DNA of 64,000 nt from Huintestinicola sp050874005. GTDB lineage: Bacteria; Bacillota; Clostridia; Oscillospirales; Ruminococcaceae. The position numbers and the translations under genes are program-made. Shown here piece after piece: positions 31,887 to 40,142 of this stretch; within the stretch, counting starts at the first letter, position 1, and every line of letters begins with the position of its first letter. The notes under the pieces were generated by a model. It was given only the letters and a program-made list of their open reading frames with translations, searched no databases and was not told where the DNA came from. The DNA lies in NCBI RefSeq assembly GCF_050874005.1, contig NZ_JBNMJV010000004.1:1-64000 (forward strand). The letters run 5' to 3'.

Positions 31887-33809
31887 TCACATCTGAGCCG
31901 ACATTGCCTTTTTCCTCTCGCTTTTGTTGCGATACATCTTCTCGTCGGCAAGCTTCAGCAAAGCGTCAGTATCCGTCTCTCCCTTGGTCATACAATACCC
32001 GAAGGAAAATCTCAAAGAAACTGTCAGACCGTCACCCAGGTCGGCGCTGCCATTTTGCTGAATGAAAGCCAGCTTGTCAATATCCTCCCGAAGCTCCTTT
32101 TCATCGGGATAGTTATACAAAAACAGCACAAATTCATCGCCGCCCTGACGAGCGCATACAGTACCATTGCTTCCTACTGAGCTGATGGCGTCTGCAATGC
32201 TTCTGAGATACATATCACCCTTGTCGTGACCGTATCTGTCGTTTATTTCCTTGAGTCCGTCAGCGTCTATCATAGCAATAGCGCCATAGCCTGTCTTTTC
32301 AGACTCGGCAAACAGCTCTGAAAGCCTGTTCTGAAGCCCACGCCTATTGTAAAGCCCCGTCAGCAGGTCAATGTCTCTTTCCGCCTCTATCTTGCGGCGT
32401 TTCAGCGTTTCCTCGGTCACGTCAATGACAATTCCCAGATTTTCCCTGCCATTTGATATTTCTTTCAGCTTGATGAAATGCTCTGTTTCTCCTCCAAGCC
32501 GATAAACCGAATTTTCGCCGTCCACAGGGTCATCAAGGATATCTGCGATATACTGCCTGAACAGAGCTTGATCCGCAAAGAGCATTTCGGACTTTTCCCT
32601 GTCAAGAGCAAGTATTTCGGGGACCTGCTCCGTAAATCGCACACGCTTCATTTTTTCGCTGTATTCGTAAACGCCGATATGTACGTCTGTGCTGTTAAGA
32701 ACATAGGATATTTTGTCCGTACTCGACAGCAGGCTTTCTATCATTTCGTTAATGTGACTGCTGAGCTCCGAAAATTCAAGGCTTGTGTCAACGGAAATTT
32801 TCTCGTCCAGATCGCCCTCGGTTATCATTCTCAGCTTGCTGTTAACATCGTAAATGCCGTCAATGACAAACTTGTTAATGCAGCGCAGGAACGCCTGCAC
32901 AAGTATAGCGGAGATAAGCAGCAGACCTGCCGCAAGCACGCATATGCTGTAGGGGATATTTCTGTAAAGCTCCTTGTTTGTGATTATCCTGCCGATAAGT
33001 ATTCCGTCCGTCTCACGGAAAATGCAGTAACACTTCACACCGTTCACCGAAGCGTCAAATCCGCTCTCAGCGTCCTTTGCCTTTGAGAGAGAGATACCGA
33101 TATCCTCAAGATCTTTTCCCACGTCCTCCGTGTCGGTGGAGCCTATGATAACGCCGCTTTCCAATTCTGCGGCATAAAGGTCGATCTCGGGGTCGGATCT
33201 CAGCATAGAGAAAATATAAGACAGCTCGTTTTTCTCTGTTACCTTCATTACGTTCACAGGCTGCATACCGATCTGCACGATAAATTCACCGTTCTCGCTC
33301 CACAGAGCGGAATACTGCATAAGCTTGCTTTCAGCAGTATTGGGAGTAACGTCCTGGCACAGCCTGAGGGTTTTATCCGTAAGCATAGGCTTGAAAAAAC
33401 TCAGCTGCTCTCCCGAATCAAAGGTCAAGCCGTAGTATTCGGGGTGAGTGCCCGAAATTATCCTGCCCGTCTTGTCAAAGATGTGTATCTCGTCAACTTC
33501 CATAAATTCGGCAATTTTTTTGAGATCGTCAATGCTGTATATGGCATCGGGATATCTTTGGAGGATATAAGCAATGCCCTCGGCGTCTAAAAGGCAGGTA
33601 TTGCGGTACTGCTCCTTAACGTCCGCAAGCTCCTGTTTGTTTTCCGAAAGGAGCTGTTCGATGTGATAAAACGATATCTCGGAGCTTTCCACGGCATAGT
33701 GTCTGGCATTTGATATCTGAATAACAGTGGAAAATATAAGGAGCGCCGCCACCATTCCCAGAGTGATGCCATACAGGCGGCTCGTAATGATCTTCTTTAT
33801 GTTCTGCAT
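31887..33809 (-). CDS. Membrane sensor diguanylate cyclase (GGDEF)
   Basis: A 640-residue protein: helix at about 10-30, an extracytoplasmic sensor region (about 35-280, Cache-like in layout), a second helix at about 283-305, a HAMP-like segment, a PAS-like region (about 365-465) and a GGDEF domain (about 470-632). DLLTGLYNRRGLQNRL and RQGGDEFVLFLY (GGDEF near 556) are intact, so it should make cyclic di-GMP from GTP in response to an external signal. No RxxD inhibitory site was noted. AGAGGA precedes the ATG. It is transcribed alone. Confidence 0.9.
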   Translation of the reverse strand: MQNIKKIITSRLYGITLGMVAALLIFSTVIQISNARHYAVESSEISFYHIEQLLSENKQELADVKEQYRNTCLLDAEGIAYILQRYPDAIYSIDDLKKIAEFMEVDEIHIFDKTGRIISGTHPEYYGLTFDSGEQLSFFKPMLTDKTLRLCQDVTPNTAESKLMQYSALWSENGEFIVQIGMQPVNVMKVTEKNELSYIFSMLRSDPEIDLYAAELESGVIIGSTDTEDVGKDLEDIGISLSKAKDAESGFDASVNGVKCYCIFRETDGILIGRIITNKELYRNIPYSICVLAAGLLLISAILVQAFLRCINKFVIDGIYDVNSKLRMITEGDLDEKISVDTSLEFSELSSHINEMIESLLSSTDKISYVLNSTDVHIGVYEYSEKMKRVRFTEQVPEILALDREKSEMLFADQALFRQYIADILDDPVDGENSVYRLGGETEHFIKLKEISNGRENLGIVIDVTEETLKRRKIEAERDIDLLTGLYNRRGLQNRLSELFAESEKTGYGAIAMIDADGLKEINDRYGHDKGDMYLRSIADAISSVGSNGTVCARQGGDEFVLFLYNYPDEKELREDIDKLAFIQQNGSADLGDGLTVSLRFSFGYCMTKGETDTDALLKLADEKMYRNKSERKKAMSAQM

Positions 33810-33890
33810 TTTAGTCCTCTTGATAAAAATGTATGAAGTAGGGACAATATGATCTGTCCATTGTCTTGTTCAAATATTACATCAGTTTAT

Positions 33891-33919
33891 ATTATATTAG
33901 ACAAGTGTGAATTTTTCAA
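33891..33919 (-). promoter_or_regulatory. Promoter of the diguanylate cyclase gene
   Basis: TTGAAA (33914-33919), 17 bases, TATAAT (33891-33896) on the minus strand. Confidence 0.7.
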
Positions 33920-33993
33920 GAGCTATTTTTTAAAAAGCGGACTTTTATTGACTAAATATCCGCAAATGAGCAGGGGATCTGATATCCTGCTGT

Positions 33994-34026
33994 AAAAAAT
34001 ACAATGCCCCTCCGGCACAGAGGGGC
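33994..34026 (-). terminator. Terminator of the urt operon
   Basis: GCCCCTC/GAGGGGC (34006-34026) followed on the minus strand by ATTGTATTTTTT, just after urtE. Confidence 0.85.
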
Positions 34027-34038
34027 GTGTGATCATTA

Positions 34039-34731
34039 TTATTCGGTCATAAGCTGCCTTATGGTATCGTGGTCAGCTTCATTCCTGCCTCCCTTGAAAA
34101 CTATCTCACCCTTTTCCATAACGTAAATATCCTCTGCATTCTCAAGAACAAAGTCAAGATACTGCTCCACAAGAAGGACGGTAATGCCCTTCCATTCGTT
34201 TATCTTCCGTATCGCCGCACCGATATCCTGAATAATGGAGGGCTGTATACCCTCGGTAGGCTCGTCGAGAATGATTATCTTGGGGTCTGCCGCCAGCGCC
34301 CTTGCAATGGCAAGCTGCTGCTGCTGACCGCCCGAAAGGTCGCCGCCCTTTCTTTTGGCAAATTTAGGCAGAATGGGAAACAGGTCGTAAATGTAATCGG
34401 GCACAGTTCCCTTGCCGCCCTTGGGCTGGAGTCCCAGCTCAATATTTTCCTGCACCGTCATCTGAGGAAAAATGTCTCTTCCCTGAGGAACATAGCCTAT
34501 GCCAAGGCGCACTCTCTCATAAGCGGGCATCTTTATCATTTCCTGACCGTCCATAAGAATACTGCCCGTAGGCGTTTTCACAAGTCCCATAATGCTCTTA
34601 AGAGTGGTGGTCTTGCCAACGCCGTTTCTGCCTATGAGACTTACTATCTTACCCTTGGGCACTTCAAAGGAAAGCCCTTTTATAACGCAGCTCTCACCGT
34701 AGTATGAATCAACGTTCTGAATTTTCAGCAT
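34039..34731 (-). CDS. urtE: Urea ABC transporter ATP-binding protein UrtE
   Basis: A 230-residue ABC ATPase of the branched-chain/urea (LivF-like) group. Walker A GRNGVGKTT (about 34-42), signature LSGGQQQQLAIARALA, Walker B IIILDEPTEGIQPS. GIQP in that place is typical of UrtE. It energises urea import with UrtD. I chose the ATG at 34731 over the TTG codon directly before it. Last gene of urtABCDE. Confidence 0.92.
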   Translation of the reverse strand: MLKIQNVDSYYGESCVIKGLSFEVPKGKIVSLIGRNGVGKTTTLKSIMGLVKTPTGSILMDGQEMIKMPAYERVRLGIGYVPQGRDIFPQMTVQENIELGLQPKGGKGTVPDYIYDLFPILPKFAKRKGGDLSGGQQQQLAIARALAADPKIIILDEPTEGIQPSIIQDIGAAIRKINEWKGITVLLVEQYLDFVLENAEDIYVMEKGEIVFKGGRNEADHDTIRQLMTE

Positions 34732-34764
34732 CAAATATCAACCCTTCGACTTTATTTCGGGATA

Positions 34765-35529
34765 TCACTCCGCACCTCTGCCCAGATAAACCGCCTGAAC
34801 GGTCTTGTCCGCCAGCACATCGGAGATATTGCCCTCCATAAGGATTTTTCCCTCGTGGAGAACGGTAACGATATCCGCCGCCTGCTTTACGAAATCCATA
34901 TCGTGCTCAATGACGATAACGGTACATTCCTTTTTTATCTCCTTGAGAATTTCACCTGTGCGGAATGTCTCGGGCTTGCCCATACCTGCGGCAGGCTCGT
35001 CAAGCATAATTATCTCGGGCTTTGACACAAGCTGCATACCTATCTCAAGCCATTGCTTCTGACCGTGTGCAAGGCTGCCTGCCCTTACGTCCTTTTTATC
35101 CGCAAGCCCCACTCTTTCAAGGACGCTGTCGATGTTTTCCATATCCTCCTTTGAAGGCTTGCCGAATATGGAATCGAGAATTCCCTTGTGACCCTTGAGG
35201 GACAGTATCATATTGTCAAGGACGGTGAGGTTCACAAACACCGAAGGCACCTGAAATTTTCTTCCGATACCCTCTTCCACTATCTTGTACTCTTTCATAC
35301 CCGTAAGTCTTATGCCCTCTCTGCCCTCGGGGTAATACATAATATTTCCCGAGGTAGGCTTGGTTTTTGCACAGATAATGTCAAGGAGAGTGGTCTTGCC
35401 TGCGCCGTTGGGACCTATGAAGAAATGCACCGTGTGGCGCTTTACGTTTGTCCGCACATCGGTAAGGGCGTAGAAGCCGTCAAAGCAGACGGAGATGTTC
35501 TTTATTTCAAGAATATTTTCGTTACTCAT
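34765..35529 (-). CDS. urtD: Urea ABC transporter ATP-binding protein UrtD
   Basis: A 254-residue LivG-like ABC ATPase. SVCFDGFYALTDV precedes Walker A GPNGAGKTT; the signature is LAHGQKQWLEIGMQL (variant AHGQ, usual in UrtD) and Walker B IIMLDEPAAGM. It pairs with UrtE beneath the UrtB/UrtC membrane pair. Its start overlaps the end of urtC by four bases. Confidence 0.93.
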   Translation of the reverse strand: MSNENILEIKNISVCFDGFYALTDVRTNVKRHTVHFFIGPNGAGKTTLLDIICAKTKPTSGNIMYYPEGREGIRLTGMKEYKIVEEGIGRKFQVPSVFVNLTVLDNMILSLKGHKGILDSIFGKPSKEDMENIDSVLERVGLADKKDVRAGSLAHGQKQWLEIGMQLVSKPEIIMLDEPAAGMGKPETFRTGEILKEIKKECTVIVIEHDMDFVKQAADIVTVLHEGKILMEGNISDVLADKTVQAVYLGRGAE

Positions 35530-36626
35530 ACCTTTGCCTCCTCAGTCTTTGCCTGCGCTGCGGGGGCAGCTTTCTTATCGCCCAGGAAATGATCCTTTAC
35601 AAATCCCACGATTCCGCCCTTGAAGAAAAGAATTGTAATGCAGAACAGCGCACCGATAAGGTACTGCCAAACCTCAACCATTGCTCCGGAGCTGAGATTA
35701 TACTCGCAGAGGTTGATGAGGAACGCTCCGATGACTGCGCCGATTATGGTTCCTCTGCCGCCGATAGCCACCCATATGACCATTGTGATGGAATATGCTA
35801 TGGTCATCTGAGAAGGAGTGATGCTGCCGTTGAAGTTAACGAATACCGCACCTGCTATGGCAGCAATAACAGCGGAAAGAACATATACAAATGTCTTGTA
35901 GCGGCTTACTCTGTAGCCGGAGAAATAAGTGCGGTTCTCGCCGTCTCTTATAGCGATAAGGAGTTTGCCGAATTTTCTGCCCACAAGGAATTTGCAGAGA
36001 GCGTAAATAAGTATCATAATTCCAAGGGAGATGTAGAACAGCAGGAACATATTGTCCCTGTTAGCCTCGCCTTTGATGCTGCCGAACACCGACTTTATCT
36101 CGGTAATGCCAACATTTCCGTTGGTGTAGGGAGAAAGGGCGATAAACATTGAATACGCCGCCCAGGTGAGCGCCTGAGAGATGATGGAAAAGTAAACGCC
36201 CTTGACTCTGCTCTTGAAGATGAAATAGCCGATAACTCCCGAAACAACGGCAGGAACGAGTATTATCATAATTATGGAGAGGGGCAGGTTCAGAAATGGC
36301 TTCCACACAAGGGGCAGTTCATCAAGTCCGCCTGTGTGCATAAAGTCGGTTATCTTGCCGCCTGTGCTCTGGAGTTTAAGGTACATTGCCATTGCGTAGC
36401 CGCCCAGAGCAAAGTACAGTCCGTGACCGAGGCTCAGTATGCCTGTGTAGCCCCAGATAAGGTCAAGTCCCATTGCCACCACAGCAAATGCAATGCATTT
36501 GCCTAAAAACAGCACCGTTGAGCTGTTCATCAGCCCTGCCGAAAACATTACGGGAACAAGGGCGAGGAGAAGAACTATAAATGCAAAGCAGATATTGCTG
36601 CCCTGCTTCTTTAGCAGATTTTTCAC
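35526..36626 (-). CDS. urtC: Urea ABC transporter permease UrtC
   Basis: A 366-residue LivM-type permease with about ten membrane helices, including DLIWGYTGILSLGHGLYFALGGYAMAMYL as the family landmark region and an Ala/Lys-rich C-terminal tail. Forms the membrane channel with UrtB. 21 bases separate it from urtB; AAAGGAG precedes the start. Start overlap with urtD indicates coupled translation downstream. Confidence 0.92.
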   Translation of the reverse strand: MKNLLKKQGSNICFAFIVLLLALVPVMFSAGLMNSSTVLFLGKCIAFAVVAMGLDLIWGYTGILSLGHGLYFALGGYAMAMYLKLQSTGGKITDFMHTGGLDELPLVWKPFLNLPLSIIMIILVPAVVSGVIGYFIFKSRVKGVYFSIISQALTWAAYSMFIALSPYTNGNVGITEIKSVFGSIKGEANRDNMFLLFYISLGIMILIYALCKFLVGRKFGKLLIAIRDGENRTYFSGYRVSRYKTFVYVLSAVIAAIAGAVFVNFNGSITPSQMTIAYSITMVIWVAIGGRGTIIGAVIGAFLINLCEYNLSSGAMVEVWQYLIGALFCITILFFKGGIVGFVKDHFLGDKKAAPAAQAKTEEAKV

Positions 36627-36647
36627 GTGAGAAAACTCCTTTCCCTG

Positions 36648-37553
36648 TTATTCGTCTAAGTTTCTGCTCTTGATAACGAAGAGACCCTGAGGACGCTTCT
36701 GCAAGAACACGATAACGATAAGAAGAACGATAGCCTTTGCAATGGTGGACGAGGTGTAATTTTCGGTAAATATGCTTGCCGAGCCGATTATGGTGGAGCC
36801 TAAAACGGTGCCTGCAAGCTTGCCCACGCCGCCCAGAACTACAGCCATAAAGGAGTTAACGATGTAGCTTTGACCAACGGTGGAGTCAATTGAGCCGAGA
36901 AGAGCCACCGAGCAGCCTGCAATTCCCGCAAGACCCGAGCCGAGAGCGAAGGTGATATTATCCACACGTCTGGAATTTATTCCCATACACTGAGCCATAG
37001 GTCTGTTCTGCATAACCGCTCTCATTTGCTTACCGAAGTTTGACTTGTACATTATGACCCATACCATAAGCAGGCAGAGCAGGATCATTACAAAGATAAA
37101 GATACGGTTGTAGGAAAATGTGCAGCCGCCTATCTGTATGCCGCCTTTCAGGAAGGAGGGAGCGGTGACATTCACGCCCTGAGTACCGAAAATGCTTCTT
37201 GCAGCCTGCTGGAGAATAAGGCTTATTCCCCAGGTGGCAAGGAGACTGTCTATCTCTCTGCCGTAAAGCCTTGAGATAACAAATCTCTCCAGGAGACTTC
37301 CAAGCAAAAATGCCACACCGAATGCGGAGGGAATGGAAACTATGTAGTAAATATCCCGAACACTCTCGGGGAAGAATTTCACGAATATCTGCTGCACCAC
37401 ATAGGTCATATAGGCTCCTATCATAACAAATTCGCCGTGAGCCATATTGATAACTCTCATAAGTCCGAATGTAACGGCAAGTCCCAGGGACGTGAGAAGT
37501 ATTATGGAGCTGAGACTAAGTCCGTTGAACAGGGTGGTGATAAACTGTTCCAT
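36648..37553 (-). CDS. urtB: Urea ABC transporter permease UrtB
   Basis: A 301-residue LivH-type permease with eight or so membrane helices; GLAVTFGLMRVINMAHGEFVMIGAY is the conserved opening, and SGLAGIAGCSVALLGSID is in the core. The ATG at 37553 is preceded by AAAGGATG at proper distance; earlier in-frame ATGs are too close to or upstream of that site. Two strong hairpins separate it from urtA. Confidence 0.92.
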   Translation of the reverse strand: MEQFITTLFNGLSLSSIILLTSLGLAVTFGLMRVINMAHGEFVMIGAYMTYVVQQIFVKFFPESVRDIYYIVSIPSAFGVAFLLGSLLERFVISRLYGREIDSLLATWGISLILQQAARSIFGTQGVNVTAPSFLKGGIQIGGCTFSYNRIFIFVMILLCLLMVWVIMYKSNFGKQMRAVMQNRPMAQCMGINSRRVDNITFALGSGLAGIAGCSVALLGSIDSTVGQSYIVNSFMAVVLGGVGKLAGTVLGSTIIGSASIFTENYTSSTIAKAIVLLIVIVFLQKRPQGLFVIKSRNLDE

Positions 37554-37583
37554 AAAAATACTCATCCTTTCGGGGAAATTCAT

Positions 37584-37660
37584 AAGCTTCGGAATATCGG
37601 GTATTATTCCGAAGCTTACGAAACAATATCACGGGAGGAGCGAAGTAGGATGCTCCTCCC
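37584..37660 (-). promoter_or_regulatory. Two hairpins between urtA and urtB
   Basis: AAGCTTCGGAATA/TATTATTCCGAAGCTT (37584-37617) and GGGAGGAGC/GCTCCTCCC (37633-37660). Neither has a U-tract. Such hairpins after a binding-protein gene commonly protect its mRNA, so that urtA is made in excess over the permease genes. Confidence 0.55.
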
Positions 37661-37681
37661 TGGGATATTTGTTAAAACGTT

Positions 37682-38965
37682 TTACTCGATAGGCTGAATG
37701 CCTGCTGCAACAGCCCAGTCATATGTAGTGAGATAGGGGTCGGGGTCAACCGCTGCGGGAGTTGAATAAACCTCGTAGATAAGACCGTCCTCTCTTACCT
37801 CGCCAATTCTTACAGGCTTTGTAAGGTGCTGGTTCTCGCCGTTGATGGTAACTGTGCCTTCGGGAGCGTTAAAGGAGATCTCGCCTGTGCGGATAGCGCC
37901 GAGCACATCGTCTACCTCAAAGCTTCCTGCCTTTTCGCAGGCTGCCTTCCAGAGATAAACAGCGTCATATGCTGCCTCTGCAGGGTCGGAGGTAACTCTT
38001 GTATCGCCGAACTTTGCCTTGTAAGCCGCAACGAAGGACTTGTTCACATCGGTCTCTGTGGTCTGGTAATAGTTCCAGGATACCATATGACCCTTGAGGA
38101 TATCTGCGCCGATAGTTGCAACTTCTTCCTCTGCAATGGAGAAGGACATTGTCATATAATTCTCACTGGTGTAGTTCTTCTCAGCCATCTGCTTGAAGAA
38201 GGAAACGTTGCCTGTGCCGTTCAATGTGTTGATAATGACCTCGGGCTGAGCGGCTTCGATCTTGCCGATGATAGCAGCAAAATCGGTCTGATCCATATCC
38301 GCATATTCCTCGCCGACTACTTCACAGCCTGCGGCATTTACCTGAGCGGTGATTATCATATTTGCTGTTCTGGGGAATACATAATCCGAGCCTAAAAGGA
38401 AGAATTTCTTGTAGCCCTTGTCAATGAGATATTCGATAGCGGGAACGATCTGCTGATTGGGAGCTGCGCCTGTGTAAACGATGTTGGGCGACTGCTCCAT
38501 ACCCTCATACTGAACGGGATACCAGAGCAGAGAATTGTAATCCTCGAATACGGGCTTTACAGCCTTTCTTGAAGAAGAAGTCCAGCAGCCGAAAACTGTC
38601 TTTACCTTTTCGCTGTCCACCAGCTTTTCTGCCTTTGTGGCGAAGGTTGAAGGCTCGGATGCGCCGTCCTCTTCAACATATACTATCTGCTTGCCCAGAA
38701 CTCCGCCTGCGGCATTTATTTCTTCAATTGCAAGCACCTCGGCATCTCTTACAGCCTTTTCGCTTATTGCCATTGAGCCTGTGAGAGAGTGGAGAAGTCC
38801 CACCTTGACGGTATCATCTCCCGAAGCCGCAGGAGCCGCAGAGCCGTCGGTGCTTTCCGATCCGCCCGACGATGTGCCTGCGCTGCCGCCGCAGCCTGCA
38901 AGGCTCAGAGCCATCATTCCTGCCGCAGCAAGGGCGGCGATCATTTTCATACTGAATTTTTTCAT
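37682..38965 (-). CDS. urtA: Urea ABC transporter substrate-binding lipoprotein UrtA
   Basis: A 427-residue periplasmic-binding-type lipoprotein: signal sequence with lipobox LSLAGC (Cys about 25), a Ser/Gly-rich linker, and a type I binding fold starting VKVGLLHSLTGSMAISE. WYPVQYEGMEQSPNIVYTGAAPNQQ is characteristic of UrtA over other LivJ relatives. It captures urea outside the cell. No urease gene is in the window. Transcription passes a hexaloop terminator leader at 39002-39050, shared in design with glnN. Confidence 0.94.
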   Translation of the reverse strand: MKKFSMKMIAALAAAGMMALSLAGCGGSAGTSSGGSESTDGSAAPAASGDDTVKVGLLHSLTGSMAISEKAVRDAEVLAIEEINAAGGVLGKQIVYVEEDGASEPSTFATKAEKLVDSEKVKTVFGCWTSSSRKAVKPVFEDYNSLLWYPVQYEGMEQSPNIVYTGAAPNQQIVPAIEYLIDKGYKKFFLLGSDYVFPRTANMIITAQVNAAGCEVVGEEYADMDQTDFAAIIGKIEAAQPEVIINTLNGTGNVSFFKQMAEKNYTSENYMTMSFSIAEEEVATIGADILKGHMVSWNYYQTTETDVNKSFVAAYKAKFGDTRVTSDPAEAAYDAVYLWKAACEKAGSFEVDDVLGAIRTGEISFNAPEGTVTINGENQHLTKPVRIGEVREDGLIYEVYSTPAAVDPDPYLTTYDWAVAAGIQPIE

Positions 38966-39001
38966 AAAATTTTCCTCTCTTCTTTTTATGAATAACTATA
39001 C

Positions 39002-39050
39002 AAAAAAGCCGGCGGAGACTCTTTCCACATCTCCGTCGGCTCCGTTGCCG
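39002..39050 (-). promoter_or_regulatory. urtA leader: hexaloop antiterminator overlapping a terminator
   Basis: On the minus strand CGGC-AACGGA-GCCG (39037-39050) makes a hairpin with A1/G4 in its six-base loop. Its 3' arm is the 5' arm of a terminator GCCGACGGAGA/TCTCCGCCGGC (39008-39040) with six Ts. Only one of the two can form. It lies four bases after the kinase-like gene, so read-through from that gene into urt would be regulated here. Confidence 0.6.
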
Positions 39051-39053
39051 AAA

Positions 39054-39746
39054 TTAAATTAAATTGAGCGCTGCAAGCGCCTTGTCATTTTCGATAGTTC
39101 CCTTTTTCTCGAGAATGTCGCTGCCAAGCTTTATTTTTAGATATTCCACGATAAGCTCGGCGCATTTGTCTCTGCCGATACGGGCGGTGTTAAGGGTCAT
39201 ATCGTAGAGAACGGGATTTGTCCAGTTCTCGCCGCCTGTGTAGTATTTGTAGTAATCAGCCCTGTATCTGTCGGTCTGATAGATAAGCTTGTTTGCATCG
39301 TCCTCGGTAACGCCGAGAAGATTTACGATAGACTCCACACATTCCTTGCGGGGGGCTTCCACATACACGCTGACCACATTGTCATAATCTCTGAGAACGT
39401 GATTTGCACACTTTCCGATTATAATGCAGGACTGGTTTTTGCCCAGCTCCCTGATTATCCTCGCCTGAATGTTGTAGAGGTTAACATCGGAAATGAAGCT
39501 TTTGTCGGTGGGCTGGACGACTTCGTCGGTGTTTGGAGTCTTCATCAGCCGTTTAAGGAGATGATAGCCTCTCAGCTTTTCGTCCACCTGAACGAACAGA
39601 TCCTTGCTTATCCCGCTGTAATTTGAAGCCATTGCAAGTATCTGGCTGTCATAGCAGGGGATACCGAGCCGCTTTGAAAGAGCCATTCCGATATGCTTTC
39701 CTCCGCTGCCGAAGCCTCGGGCAATGGTTATAACGTAATTATCCAT
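39054..39746 (-). CDS. Cytidylate kinase-like family protein
   Basis: A 230-residue P-loop kinase-like protein (Cytidylate_kin2 type): ITIARGFGSGGKHIGMALSKRLGIPCYD holds a modified P-loop (about 5-30), followed by CANHVLRDYDNVVSVYVEAP and YYKYYTGGENW. These proteins are widespread in Firmicutes, often beside transporters; true cytidylate kinase activity is unproven. The start at 39746 follows AAAGGGGAAG. It is upstream of urtA with the regulated terminator in between. Confidence 0.8.
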   Translation of the reverse strand: MDNYVITIARGFGSGGKHIGMALSKRLGIPCYDSQILAMASNYSGISKDLFVQVDEKLRGYHLLKRLMKTPNTDEVVQPTDKSFISDVNLYNIQARIIRELGKNQSCIIIGKCANHVLRDYDNVVSVYVEAPRKECVESIVNLLGVTEDDANKLIYQTDRYRADYYKYYTGGENWTNPVLYDMTLNTARIGRDKCAELIVEYLKIKLGSDILEKKGTIENDKALAALNLI

Positions 39747-39957
39747 AGGGCTTCCCCTTTCGCAGAACATTTTGCATATCCTTTATACGGATTTTTCTTT
39801 TGCAAATAAAATATACCATAAAAATCCACCGTTTGCTACGGTAAAAATCAGATATAATACGGTAAATATCAGAGAAATTCTGTAAAATATGCAATTTGCA
39901 AATCATAAACTTGCATTTTGTTCATAATTGAAAAGTCTGTGCGGAATTCTGAAGCAC

Positions 39958-40095
39958 AAAAAAGGTCTCCCCCCTTGTAAGGAGGAGAGACGCATCAAGA
40001 TCATCGCAGCCTTATAGCAAACGGATATCCGGTCCCGAATTTACGCCGATACAAAACGGGACTGCAAACCGTCTGACAGACTGAACCTGCCATAT
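39958..40095 (-). ncRNA. Candidate small noncoding RNA with own promoter and terminator
   Basis: A gene-free stretch on the minus strand bounded by a promoter (40101-40129) and a strong terminator (GTCTC.CC.CCTT/AAGG.GG.GAGAC, 39964-39993, then six Ts). In between, CAGACGG pairs with CCGTTTG around an inner stem GTCCCG/CGGGAC with a 19-base loop. Length about 140. It does not match 6S, SRP or tmRNA features I know. Alternatively it is the 3' UTR of the AI-2E permease gene at 40143. Confidence 0.5.
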
Positions 40096-40100
40096 TTCAA

Positions 40101-40129
40101 TTTATATGCTAAACCATAAGCTTTCACAA
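40101..40129 (-). promoter_or_regulatory. Promoter of the candidate small RNA
   Basis: TTGTGA (40124-40129), 17 bases, TATAAA (40101-40106) on the minus strand, immediately after the AI-2E permease gene. Confidence 0.5.
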
Positions 40130-40142
40130 AAATATTTACATC

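Noticed and set aside
39771..39957. Repeated TTTACCGTA motifs upstream of the kinase-like gene
   Set aside because: Two short direct repeats near 39835-39865 are suggestive of an operator, but they are too short and AT-rich to support a call.
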